Shown: positions 52,801 to 60,850 of the stretch, in pieces
Numbering within the stretch: the first letter of the stretch is position 1
Layout: each line of letters opens with the position of its first letter
Source of the DNA: Ostreococcus mediterraneus
Taxonomy: Eukaryota > Chlorophyta > Mamiellophyceae > Mamiellales > Bathycoccaceae
Reading direction: 5' to 3'
Assembly: GCA_012295225.1 (NCBI GenBank)
Contig: WMKK01000013.1
Coordinates: 530,987-594,986, forward strand
DNA length: 64,000 nt
The notes under the pieces: generated by a model
Seen by the model: the letters and a program-made list of their open reading frames with translations, nothing else
Databases searched by the model: none
Told to the model about the DNA's origin: nothing
Position numbers and translations under genes: made by a program

Positions 52801-55800
52801 CCAAACTCACTCTTCTTAGGCATGTTCAAGTCGTCAATAGCGAGGATGAGTTTACGGCCACCTGGCGGAGCGAGAACACCTTTTGAGCGCTTTTCTAGCT
52901 TGCCTTCGATCGTATCTTGCAGGGAGTTTGAGCTCGTCTGCGCACTGAAAGTGATTCTACTACCGATATACTCGTCGGGCAACTCTTCTAAACACGAATC
53001 GATCACCATCGATTTTCCAACTCCGACGTTGCCGACAAGCAATGTATTCATACCCGACTTGAGCAGCAACATTATCAAATGCTTTGTTCGTACTGAATCG
53101 ACAGTCGGTATCATGATCTTAAAGAATGGTACACCCCCCTGCGGCAGCCTATACGTCGGAACCTTTTGCACCCAAGGTACAAACACATGGCGCGCAGCGT
53201 CGTAGAAAAAGTCAAACACTGTCTCATCCGTCGTTGCCGCCGCAGGCGTGTGCGGGAACATCTTCAAAGGCACAACGCGGTGCAAAAAGTTATCAAACCG
53301 CAAGCGACTCGCGTGATCGATAGATCCTCCTATAGACCAAATAAGGCAAAACACAAAAGTGGATTCAACGTCGTGCTTGATGACATCAGTCTCATCATCT
53401 ACGTCGACCGCGATGTCGTGGGCGTCAAACAGCGTTGTGAGCTGTCTGACCGATGCTAAATCGTCCGTGGGCACGAGTTCAGTGCACTTTGATCGACGGA
53501 AATCCAAAGTGTCACCGATGTACTTGTCAACGCATTTTCTTAACGCTGCGTCCAGCACTTCTGCGCTACCATGTTCTCGGCGAGTCTCCAACCAACTCTG
53601 CACAAATGGACGCCAGCCAAGGTCCTCTACATTGAAGTAAATCATTCCGGCGCGCGAAACGGTCGCTGGCGAAGCTTGGGATAGATCTTCTACTTCAAAC
53701 AATATCGATACCTGTGGCGACATCATGATGCGCTCACCGGAGAGCAAGGTCAACAGCTTGTTGTCGTCGAGTAACGTATTCATGCTTTCAATCCAAAGCG
53801 TATCCACTGGACCATCCATCAAAATCCACTTTTGATTTGCAGAATCATCCTTACACACGTTACGCATAATTTTTGCTAGTACTCCATCTGTCCATTCGTG
53901 CGTGGCTTCGTCAAACGATCCATAAAGTTCATCGTTTGAAAGTGCAAGTGGGTTGATAGGGTACACCTCGACGTTTTGAAATTGTTCACTTTGACCGTGT
54001 TGAGTACGCTTCAAGCGTGCCATGGCTCTAATCAAAATCTCCCATGCTCGCGTCTTTCCCGATCCAGTCTTGCCCACAATCATATTTCCGTGGCGAGCAC
54101 ACTTGCAATCGAATATTTGAATAATTTTTGATATCCACGCATCAACAGCTTGCAAATTGTTCAATTTGCACTCCTCTATTAGTGCATCTCTAAGAATAGC
54201 TGAATCCTCTTGAGGTGCGTTGACGTCTGGAAATAAATCCGATAAGAGCGCTTTGAAGAGAGGTATATCTATGTATACCAATTTCGGGATTATCAAATCA
54301 CGCATAGCGTTGAAGAGAATGAGTTGCTCATCCGTCTCGGGTGCCTCCCGCTTCATCGTCCCAGCCGCGCGTGAGATTGGTATGATGAAAGAGCGCAGTG
54401 TGTAATCATAGTGATCTTGCTTGCTTAGCTGCTGTTGACTCAACTCCATGATTGCAACCATTTTCTTTGCCAATGGCTTCGCGTTTGTAAAACCTTCGCT
54501 AAACATCATGATTTCTGCAATCAAACAGAAATCAGGCACCATCATGCTTACCGGTCTTACGATGGCTTTCAAATTATCAGGAAGCTCGGCGCGTCCAGCG
54601 TAGCCCGGATTCATGGTGACAAAAACACCACACGATGGGATTAAGCGAATATGCTGTCCTTCAAAATCAAATGACTTGAGATTTTGCTTAACAGCAGCCA
54701 TGACAACACTTATCTGCGTCGCAACAACGGACAACACTTCCACAGTAATACGGTTGAATTCATCCAAGCAAGCCCAAGCACCAGTTTGAGCTAAACCACT
54801 AAACATCTTACCCGTCATTTTGTAATCAACGCCATCTGAGCAGTTGAACACGATAACGTAACGAGCCAACGCTTTACCGAAATCTTTCACAGTCTCTGTC
54901 TTACCAGTACCGGCGGGTCCTAAAGGATTGCCTCCGCGACGCGTAAACATAGCGGCGCCTAAAGTCATGTAGCAACGATCAGTGAGTGGTGTTACCACGA
55001 GACGGCCATTATTACCCTGATATTCATATCCATAATCGAAAACACTCAGTACTTGCTTGACTGTACAGTGCCTAGTCTCACGATCCCAGTAAAATCGCAA
55101 CTGCGAAACCCATTCAAAATCACTCGGTGATGAACATTTATTCTTGATAAGTTTCTCGATCGCGTCTCTCGCGTGAACTTCAATAGTTATAAGTGCCGTG
55201 ACTTTCTTTCGTGTAACTTTATCCAGTGACGTACGCGTTAGTGCTACAAGTTTGTTCAGATATTGAATCCATTTGCGTCGCAACTTCTTGAGCGCCTCTT
55301 TGACGTTGTCTGGTTCTCTCAAAGCACGCTCGCACTCCATGGTCCACGAAATGCACCCGGCAGTAATAAGCATTTGTCCAGGATTATCTTTAACCCACTT
55401 ATCCTTCTTTACTCCTTTCGATCGACATTGTTCAAATGTACTAGCGAGATGCGTTCGTGTCGCCGAGTACATGGCAGCCTCAACTGTATTCAACCAGTCT
55501 TCTGGGCGTCCTTCAGTTCGGATAGGGATGTCAAAAGGGATAATTTCTCCATCGGGCGAGCACATCGCAACCGATTCGCAATGGCGCCTACCAATTAATG
55601 GGTCGGGGGCGTGCATTTCTAATCGCTTGATGCCTTCAAACATGCCCTTCAAATGTGGCTGAATGTTCTCTGGTTCGTTCGCTTGCCCAAGAATTTGTAA
55701 CAAATCATCATTACTCAAGAAGTAAAACCGTGGAAACATTTGCCGTTTAGATTCGAGATAGTCATCGAGCGACTTTTGAATAAGCTCGAGTTCGCTGTCC

Positions 55801-58800
55801 ATTTCCGTGAGCTGAGTCAGCAAAGTAGTGTCCGGATCGCCGCTAATATCTGGAGAGCGCATCGATGCGCACGCCATTAAAACGTTGCGCGTAGAGTGCA
55901 TCTTTTGCATCACCTTGATGAATCGCGTGTTGATGTTATTGAATATTTCGGTTTCACTGGGAAGTTGTCGAGCGATGTCTTCGCTGCCGACAAATATATT
56001 CTCTAAATACATCCACGCCAGCTGAACTTTAAGAATCATTTCAATGACATCGTTTACCAATGTCAGAGCCTTTTCCCAAACAATAATCGTATGCTCGAAA
56101 ACTGCAAAGAACTTACTCGCTTTCAAAGTACTCAATGTTACGGTTTGATCTTCCAAGCATGTAAATATCTCCTCTGCGCTTCTTAGCTTGATGATGTCTT
56201 CGCGTCCGTCTTTGAAGGGACCCATGTCTAGAGCCAAATCCACCCAAGTATTTGCAATATTGCGTAGAGTATTTTCAACGGAAAGTTCTTTCGTTGCATC
56301 ATTACTAATTTCTGAGATGTTTTCCGCGTAATTATCAAGTCCGAGCTCAACAACTTTATCCAGTGTAAATTCATCGCTCGTTGGATCAAAACGTTGTCCG
56401 CATTCATTCATCACCAGCTCCCAATGTCTCTGCCGCACCGCTGGATTTCTCATGTCGATGATGAGAGGCATTATCCGCTTAAACGAATCCACTGTCTCTT
56501 TCAAACTAACCCACGTTCCCCAACTCTTGATCCTTCCACGCCCTAGTTTAGTGATTTGCTTATACAGTACTGTTGCGCGCGTCTCCATGGATGCGATGTT
56601 AAGGTCTTCAAACTTCCCGTCTTTCCATCCTTCATACATAGTAATCCAATCGCGCACGATGCCCCACACAGACTTGAGGTACTCCAAGTCGTGCGCAATA
56701 TCATTTAATTCTGTGAGTACTGGTTTCGATAACTGCTCAAACACAACCAAGCCATTTGTGATTACTCCTTGTCGACGGTCAAACACCTCAAGCTCCTCGT
56801 CAACTAAACTAATATACGCCAACGCCTTGTCGCAAGCATCTCGAGTGCAAGCCGGGTGCACGTGTAGTGGCGCTAATCTTTCAAATTTGCCTTTATATTC
56901 ACGTGTATCTCTCTCAAGCTCTACAATCGACGCCTGCAATTCACTCTTGAACACATCTTTCACGTCTCGCAACTCAGATTCTATTTGAGTCAATGAATCT
57001 TTAAAGCTAACGAAACGGTCGTCAATTGCCTCTAGACGATCAGATTGATCGATTGGTACGTCAATGAACTTGTTCAAGATTTCATAACTCTGGCGAGGTT
57101 TATCGAAAGTGAGCGCAATCGATTCAACATCGCTCTGCGCGCGTTTCAAGTCAGAGCAAAGAGTAACGAGCTCATCAATATCAACCGGCGAGCCACCAAA
57201 ACGCTGGATGCTCTTTTCGAAATACTGCAATACATCCTCGACTTCAACGACTGCTTTCGACTGCAGCGAGTTTACCATATTGTCGATGTACTGTTGCGAT
57301 AATGCGATCAGGCTTTGTTTTAGATGACCGCATTCAACGCGCAAAAAACCAACCACGTGCGTGTTCTCCTCGCTCTTCACTTCTTCGATAGACTCTTGAA
57401 AGCGGCGAATCTCGTGCCCGATAATGCAACTGTCACTCATATCGACTTCATTAGGACACCATAAGTGACGATAGCGATCAGTCCAAATCTTTGCATAACC
57501 AAGTAGCTCATCGATGACACTGGTTGCGTTCTTCATAACGCTCTCCTTAACTTTAGTGATAATCTCGCTATTATCTCGAAGAACTACCGCGCCCGCTGGC
57601 ATAAACCTGAATACATCAAGCACCTTCTCAAAAGTCGCATTCAATAGTTCATAAATGTCCGACGGTGCCGGCGTCATTTCCACTGTGCGACTGCTACATC
57701 GTGAAAGATCCATAATCACAATTAAGAGAGGCTTCTGAGGAACGTCGCGTGCCTCCTGCTGGCCTAAAGTAGAGTGCATATGACTCAACGATCGAAGCAA
57801 AATCTTGCGCATTGCACGCGAGACAGCACTTTCGACATCTTGCACATAGTCATTCCAAGTCGACAACGACTCATTTACGTCCACGTCGCCGATGATTTTC
57901 CTTTGCTTTGAAAGCGTATTGTTCACAATTTCACGTGCACTCAAGCATTCGTGCCGGAGCACTTCCGTACAGCGCTCATAATCTGTCGCAAATTCATTTG
58001 CGTTGCTCGCGTCATCACTCTCTCGTTGTGCAGATAAATTGGAAAATTCATCCAACACGGCGTCGAGAGCCTCCCGCGCCTCTTTAAAATGATCAACATT
58101 TTCAGCCAAAAATGAACAAAAATTATCAGCTTCTTCATAAAACTCGTCTATAATCTTGTATGGAGAATTCCAACTCAACGTGGTCGCTGCTCTCCTGAAA
58201 AGACTCGATAGTATGTCAACGTTACGGGCAAATAGTTTGCTTACGTGCGCGTCGGAGTGCATCCCTCGCAAGAGCACGTTGTGCCTGTCGACGAGCTCAA
58301 GTAATCTCCCTCGCAATTCACCGTGCGTTGTATTTATACTCCCAAAAGCGATATCGCGTACGTGATCTGGAACTTCTCGAGCCATGGATGCGAAACCGCG
58401 CGCGTCCTGGCATGCCGTTTCAACGTCGGCGGCGTACAATACGTCGTAAAATCCGTCATCATTGATTTCAAGCAAGTTTGTTTCCAATCGATCGCTAACG
58501 TCCATTTTCGACATTGTACTGATCCAATCTTGATACTTTTCGTTTATGAATGACTCAATCTGTGGCACTGTGATGTCATATACAGAATTCAAGTCGAAAA
58601 TTTCCGGTAAACGTGGCAGCTCGCTATCTGCAAACGCGCCGCGAAGAACCGCAAAGTCATTTTCCAGCCTCGATAACAGTTTTGATGCCCAATGAACCGC
58701 ACCGAATGCACGAGAATGCTCGCTTTGAATTGGAGGATTCTGTCTGTTTACGTCAAAATGCCGTTTCACTTCATGGAGCTCGTCAGCAAACATCGAGTAT

Positions 58801-60317
58801 GTGTGCGACGCGTGCGTCTCGACGGCGCGCTTTATGGTGTCGCGGCGAGCAATGTTCGCAAACAGCAATTGTAAAAGCTCAACTCTAGAAGTCAAATCAG
58901 GAGCGCTATCAAATGCCTCAGTAACAAATGAGCATAATTTAACTTCAAGCATTCGTATTCGACTTTTAAACGTTGCAAAGTCTTCATGCCAGGACATCAT
59001 TGACACATCTAAAATGTCGTAGCGAATGGCGTCGTTCAAACCATCAATGGCGACGGTTACGAAAGCCTTGCGAATGACGCGCAAGCTGCGATCGAAATCA
59101 TACCGCACAATTCCCTCAGTGCTGGGAAATGCGCGCCCGTGCGTAGGAGCAAACTGATCTTGTGCGCCGCATATTTCAAGTAGATCTTTGCATCGATGAG
59201 TAAAAGCATCAATGTGTGAAAACATTGTCGACACTCCTTCGCGATGCTCTGCACTCGCACCGGATGAGCGTTCAAAGTACGTGGTTTTCCAATTTTCACC
59301 AACGGTAGCTGCGCGACGCAAGATGGATACTGTGGTTTCATACGCTTCATCCGAGACGCTTTCCTTGTGCAAAATGTTTTCCAACTTGAGCTCAGCTCTA
59401 CACATGGACATAATTTCATTCGCCACACTCTTCATCAACAACAAATATTGTTCGCTCAGTGCGTCGGCGTATCCGTCGTCGTCCGCCGTATTCACCACCT
59501 CCGCCCATGCGAGATTCATATCGTCAGCGAGCCGCGGAAAAACGTTTTCGATATTCTCTAAACAGCTGGCACTGAGTGTCTCACAAATCGATTGAACGCG
59601 GGCAATCATAGAATTCGCTTGTTTAGCGACAACTACGGAATAATCGATGAGCTTTTCATACGTTGCGATATCGTCACACAGATAATTGGCGTTTTTCTGC
59701 GCTCTGAGTTTCACTAAAATCGTTCGCACATTCAAACTTGATAATTGTGCTTGAAGTTCGCATAAGTTTGCTTCGCGCTCGCGCCAATACCACAGAAAAT
59801 GTGACAAGGCGGAATTTGGGCTTTCGTCGACACGGAGAGTCGAAGCCTGTCGAATTTGTCGAGCCCAATTCGTCACGATGGCTTCGATATGCGCACCTGT
59901 GTGTTCATCTGGAACATATAAAACTGTGCGCGTTGTATTTGACGCATCAACGAGCTTAGACATGAACGCGTGCGTATGCGCGATGATATCAATCGAGCCA
60001 TCGCTGTTACGCTTTGACTCACGCTGGACGACAGAAGAGTACAAACCTCCCATGAATTGCTGTAATGTGTGTAGCGACGTTGAACTCGAGCCCATGTGGA
60101 CGACAGCCACGTCGTTGCCAAAAGATTGGCGGTGTAAAATCACACGCTCGCGGAACATTGACGCTTGGAGGCTCTCAGGCATGCGAAACAGCGCGGAAAT
60201 GCATCCGCCAGTGTTGACTGGCAGGCTTGACGCGAGATAAATAAACCCATCGCCACGCGTGTATGCAAACATAACACGTGAATTATGCACAACGCCGTCG
60301 AAAAAATCATCCATCAT
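46857..60317 (-). CDS. Axonemal dynein heavy chain, inner-arm I1-beta (DNAH2/DHC10) type
   Basis: One uninterrupted 13.5-kb frame codes 4486 residues, full length for a dynein motor. An N-terminal tail (DHC_N1-like, residues 1 to about 650; DHC_N2 about 1150-1550) precedes the ring. Walker A motifs: AAA1 GPAGTGKTETVKD near residue 1800, AAA2 VGKTGSGKTR near 2080, AAA3 GNVGVGKS near 2430, AAA4 GVGGSGRKS near 2795. The stalk coiled coil and microtubule-binding region lie at about 3020-3305. Subfamily is judged from AAA1 (VIVFNCSDGVDYK, FSGLAQTGAW) and the C-terminal end (FLEGAGWDHENNCL, KMPVVHFKP, HWVKRGTALLLSL), both closest in memory to DNAH2/Chlamydomonas DHC10 of the two-headed I1/f dynein. 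The start is the ATG pair at 60314-60317. Intactness over this length argues for a functional gene. Confidence 0.95.
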   Translation of the reverse strand: MMDDFFDGVVHNSRVMFAYTRGDGFIYLASSLPVNTGGCISALFRMPESLQASMFRERVILHRQSFGNDVAVVHMGSSSTSLHTLQQFMGGLYSSVVQRESKRNSDGSIDIIAHTHAFMSKLVDASNTTRTVLYVPDEHTGAHIEAIVTNWARQIRQASTLRVDESPNSALSHFLWYWREREANLCELQAQLSSLNVRTILVKLRAQKNANYLCDDIATYEKLIDYSVVVAKQANSMIARVQSICETLSASCLENIENVFPRLADDMNLAWAEVVNTADDDGYADALSEQYLLLMKSVANEIMSMCRAELKLENILHKESVSDEAYETTVSILRRAATVGENWKTTYFERSSGASAEHREGVSTMFSHIDAFTHRCKDLLEICGAQDQFAPTHGRAFPSTEGIVRYDFDRSLRVIRKAFVTVAIDGLNDAIRYDILDVSMMSWHEDFATFKSRIRMLEVKLCSFVTEAFDSAPDLTSRVELLQLLFANIARRDTIKRAVETHASHTYSMFADELHEVKRHFDVNRQNPPIQSEHSRAFGAVHWASKLLSRLENDFAVLRGAFADSELPRLPEIFDLNSVYDITVPQIESFINEKYQDWISTMSKMDVSDRLETNLLEINDDGFYDVLYAADVETACQDARGFASMAREVPDHVRDIAFGSINTTHGELRGRLLELVDRHNVLLRGMHSDAHVSKLFARNVDILSSLFRRAATTLSWNSPYKIIDEFYEEADNFCSFLAENVDHFKEAREALDAVLDEFSNLSAQRESDDASNANEFATDYERCTEVLRHECLSAREIVNNTLSKQRKIIGDVDVNESLSTWNDYVQDVESAVSRAMRKILLRSLSHMHSTLGQQEARDVPQKPLLIVIMDLSRCSSRTVEMTPAPSDIYELLNATFEKVLDVFRFMPAGAVVLRDNSEIITKVKESVMKNATSVIDELLGYAKIWTDRYRHLWCPNEVDMSDSCIIGHEIRRFQESIEEVKSEENTHVVGFLRVECGHLKQSLIALSQQYIDNMVNSLQSKAVVEVEDVLQYFEKSIQRFGGSPVDIDELVTLCSDLKRAQSDVESIALTFDKPRQSYEILNKFIDVPIDQSDRLEAIDDRFVSFKDSLTQIESELRDVKDVFKSELQASIVELERDTREYKGKFERLAPLHVHPACTRDACDKALAYISLVDEELEVFDRRQGVITNGLVVFEQLSKPVLTELNDIAHDLEYLKSVWGIVRDWITMYEGWKDGKFEDLNIASMETRATVLYKQITKLGRGRIKSWGTWVSLKETVDSFKRIMPLIIDMRNPAVRQRHWELVMNECGQRFDPTSDEFTLDKVVELGLDNYAENISEISNDATKELSVENTLRNIANTWVDLALDMGPFKDGREDIIKLRSAEEIFTCLEDQTVTLSTLKASKFFAVFEHTIIVWEKALTLVNDVIEMILKVQLAWMYLENIFVGSEDIARQLPSETEIFNNINTRFIKVMQKMHSTRNVLMACASMRSPDISGDPDTTLLTQLTEMDSELELIQKSLDDYLESKRQMFPRFYFLSNDDLLQILGQANEPENIQPHLKGMFEGIKRLEMHAPDPLIGRRHCESVAMCSPDGEIIPFDIPIRTEGRPEDWLNTVEAAMYSATRTHLASTFEQCRSKGVKKDKWVKDNPGQMLITAGCISWTMECERALREPDNVKEALKKLRRKWIQYLNKLVALTRTSLDKVTRKKVTALITIEVHARDAIEKLIKNKCSSPSDFEWVSQLRFYWDRETRHCTVKQVLSVFDYGYEYQGNNGRLVVTPLTDRCYMTLGAAMFTRRGGNPLGPAGTGKTETVKDFGKALARYVIVFNCSDGVDYKMTGKMFSGLAQTGAWACLDEFNRITVEVLSVVATQISVVMAAVKQNLKSFDFEGQHIRLIPSCGVFVTMNPGYAGRAELPDNLKAIVRPVSMMVPDFCLIAEIMMFSEGFTNAKPLAKKMVAIMELSQQQLSKQDHYDYTLRSFIIPISRAAGTMKREAPETDEQLILFNAMRDLIIPKLVYIDIPLFKALLSDLFPDVNAPQEDSAILRDALIEECKLNNLQAVDAWISKIIQIFDCKCARHGNMIVGKTGSGKTRAWEILIRAMARLKRTQHGQSEQFQNVEVYPINPLALSNDELYGSFDEATHEWTDGVLAKIMRNVCKDDSANQKWILMDGPVDTLWIESMNTLLDDNKLLTLLSGERIMMSPQVSILFEVEDLSQASPATVSRAGMIYFNVEDLGWRPFVQSWLETRREHGSAEVLDAALRKCVDKYIGDTLDFRRSKCTELVPTDDLASVRQLTTLFDAHDIAVDVDDETDVIKHDVESTFVFCLIWSIGGSIDHASRLRFDNFLHRVVPLKMFPHTPAAATTDETVFDFFYDAARHVFVPWVQKVPTYRLPQGGVPFFKIMIPTVDSVRTKHLIMLLLKSGMNTLLVGNVGVGKSMVIDSCLEELPDEYIGSRITFSAQTSSNSLQDTIEGKLEKRSKGVLAPPGGRKLILAIDDLNMPKKSEFGFIAPLELLKLWNDNGFWYDRAKQERTHINDMKLLAAMAPPGGGRNQFSQRIMSIFAVLNMTDPSDAQLERIYGTIIGELQGGFDQSMASIGGTIVKASVSVYNALVRELLPTPAKSHYLFNTRDLAKVIQGVTRATKQFYDSRESILQLWVHENLRVFGDRLWDANDARWLKQQIDTNMRIALGTSWNDLFKPMFSKDNVHAVRIIENEDFYECQPFVSFMRQGVDVVPYEAAVDASALKEFLDEKLEDYGLESGNAPMDLVLFDDAIMHVCRIHRILTQPRGHAMLVGVGGSGRKSLARLAAYVAEMKCFSIEITKNYKQVEFREDLKTLYRQAGVAGKPTVFVLDDTQIVQETFLEDVNNALTSGEIPGLFGKDDMSSVCEDMRRIAKIEGVRAVTHEELFAFFMQRVMQNLHIVLCMSPVGDAFRERTRMFPGLANCCTINWFNDWPVDALKEVAARKLQDSNIDALVKDSLCEIFGKIHASTVKTAAVMLKTIKRKMYVTPTNYIEFLSFYKKLMVEKKREFDAKVSKLRGGLTKLAETEIQVRDMQSVCKDKAIVVAEAKRDCEELLKIIIQDKRAADEQSMKVSAEAERIEAEARKANIIAEECQLKLDEAMPALQAAEAALNVLTKKDLGELKSYVKPPTLVELCLKGVLTVLKRPTTWEEAKKQLGDSAFLDRLLNFDKEILVDNLLSKISKFINNPDYQPDVIGKVSNAAKGLCQWVHAMFSYGNVAKEIAPKRMMLKQAQDELKQKQDALTITQTDLAEVLAKVQALKEKYEKSASNKSALESELADLELKLERAEALVDGLSGEKKRWLDSIEIIDDHTRCLPGDVCIAAAFMSYCGAFPSEYRKTLVSDWIPMLTCAQVPCTADFDFASFLANPSDVRDWNIQGLPSDSFSTENGVIVTRGNRWPLLVDPQGQGNKWIKSMEMTNGLIVTTLSAPDMVRQIEHAIQFGIPVLVQDVKETIDPILENVVAKQFVKKGGAITVKLGDKDLDYSPNFRLYFTSKLMNPHYTPEVSTKLAVINFTVKEQGLNAQLRDLVVRRERPELATQKNELVVKVARGKRRLNELEDLILDLLSRASGSLLDNIELIDSLTRSKNTSEEVTASLKVAETTGVEIERASAAYASVATRATILYFTLYSLADVDTMYQFSLDSYTALFDSSITKSKRNTNTSADGVDVEERLAVLNEYHTYAVYRYTSRGLFESHKLLLSLQMCIRIQAEQDGVDAREWEFFVRGDGGASARLPTEELEMSVKVSQWLKPELWSKVVQLSQTFKDVFGATLIQSINEAHVGEWETWFRHPKPETQALPGHWSEALSDLQRLLLLRSIRLDRIESAIRLYVSEKLGARFVDPPVLDLNQVYFDSTSTAPCIFVLSAGVDPVANLKQLAVNKGMSDKLFTVALGQGQASVATELITRGHKEGHWVFLANCHLMISWLPELQCIIENFENDPPHENFRLWLSSNPTPAFPLAILQRGLKMTTEPPKGLRANLARLYTTCVSDESFAQCSSKRKYGRLLFALSFFHALLLERRKFGTLGLNIAYDFNDTDFGVSDDLLKSYLDGYEETPWDALRYLIGEANYGGRVTDEIDRRVIKAYLAQFFCEDVLASDEYSLTAGSLGKVYHIPLNATQLKSHREYVNGLPLSDQADAFGQHPNADISYLIAESQAILDACTKFQISDDDAAASGGSGNNAVSETETRVLNIIDEMTRCVPSVLDYEGITMNKRNDMSPLHVNLLQEIERYNALLISVHSSLGELRKGIKGLVVMSSDLDAIFDALAANKVPKLYLKAYPSLKPLSAWTIDLVERVQQLSTWAYGTYPSTYWLAGFTYPTCFLTSVLQTSARRECIPIDMLSFSFSIANADDISSPPDDGVYVRDMFLEGAGWDHENNCLCEPNMMELIVKMPVVHFKPTERKREKTGESARTYQCPLYMYPVRTGSRERPSFITMIELDAGGLGAEHWVKRGTALLLSLAI

Positions 60318-60850
60318 ACCCACATGTTCCTAAGGAAGCGCACCAAATCAATATAAAACACGCAATGGTGAGTCAAACCGAGCACCGCGACACCGTAGTG
60401 AACGGTATTTCACAAATACGAACCTCGATCACTGACAGCGCGACTCGGGAGTCTGTTTCACCGAGACGACTCGCACGACGTGGACTATCGCAATCACTGA
60501 ACACGTGATGCGCCACGCGTGAGTAAATCCATCGCGTCCAAGCATCGAAATTGTCGCCACCTTGCAATGCCACCGAGGGCGCGCGAGGCCAATCGTCACG
60601 GGCGTCATCCTCGGCGTCGACGGCGACGGCGTCGTCGACGACTACGGGCAGAACTGAGGTCGTCATCACACGTCGCGTCGCGCACGTCTGTTCGTCGCCG
60701 ATTGCCGCACGCGCGTCGAGGAGTGAAGTTGAGTGTGAATAGAATATTTATAGCGAGGCGTGTTGACGCCCGGGGGGCACAGCCCGTGCCGTCGCCACAC
60801 GCACGCGCGCACGTGCGCCTGCGGGCGACGCACCGCTTCGACCGCGCCAG
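60318..60850. promoter_or_regulatory. 533-bp divergent intergenic region, dynein / AAA-polyferredoxin
   Basis: It separates the divergent starts of the two largest right-end genes. It is GC-rich with GGCGTCGTC repeats near 60601-60650 and a CCCGGGGGG tract near 60771. Arg-rich open frames on both strands look like by-products. No RNA or gene was seen. Confidence 0.4.

Noticed and set aside
46857-60317. Calling the dynein cytoplasmic dynein 1 or 2
   Set aside because: AAA1 and C-terminal motifs fit the DNAH2/I1-beta group better, and the end sequence HWVKRGTALLLSL is of axonemal type.
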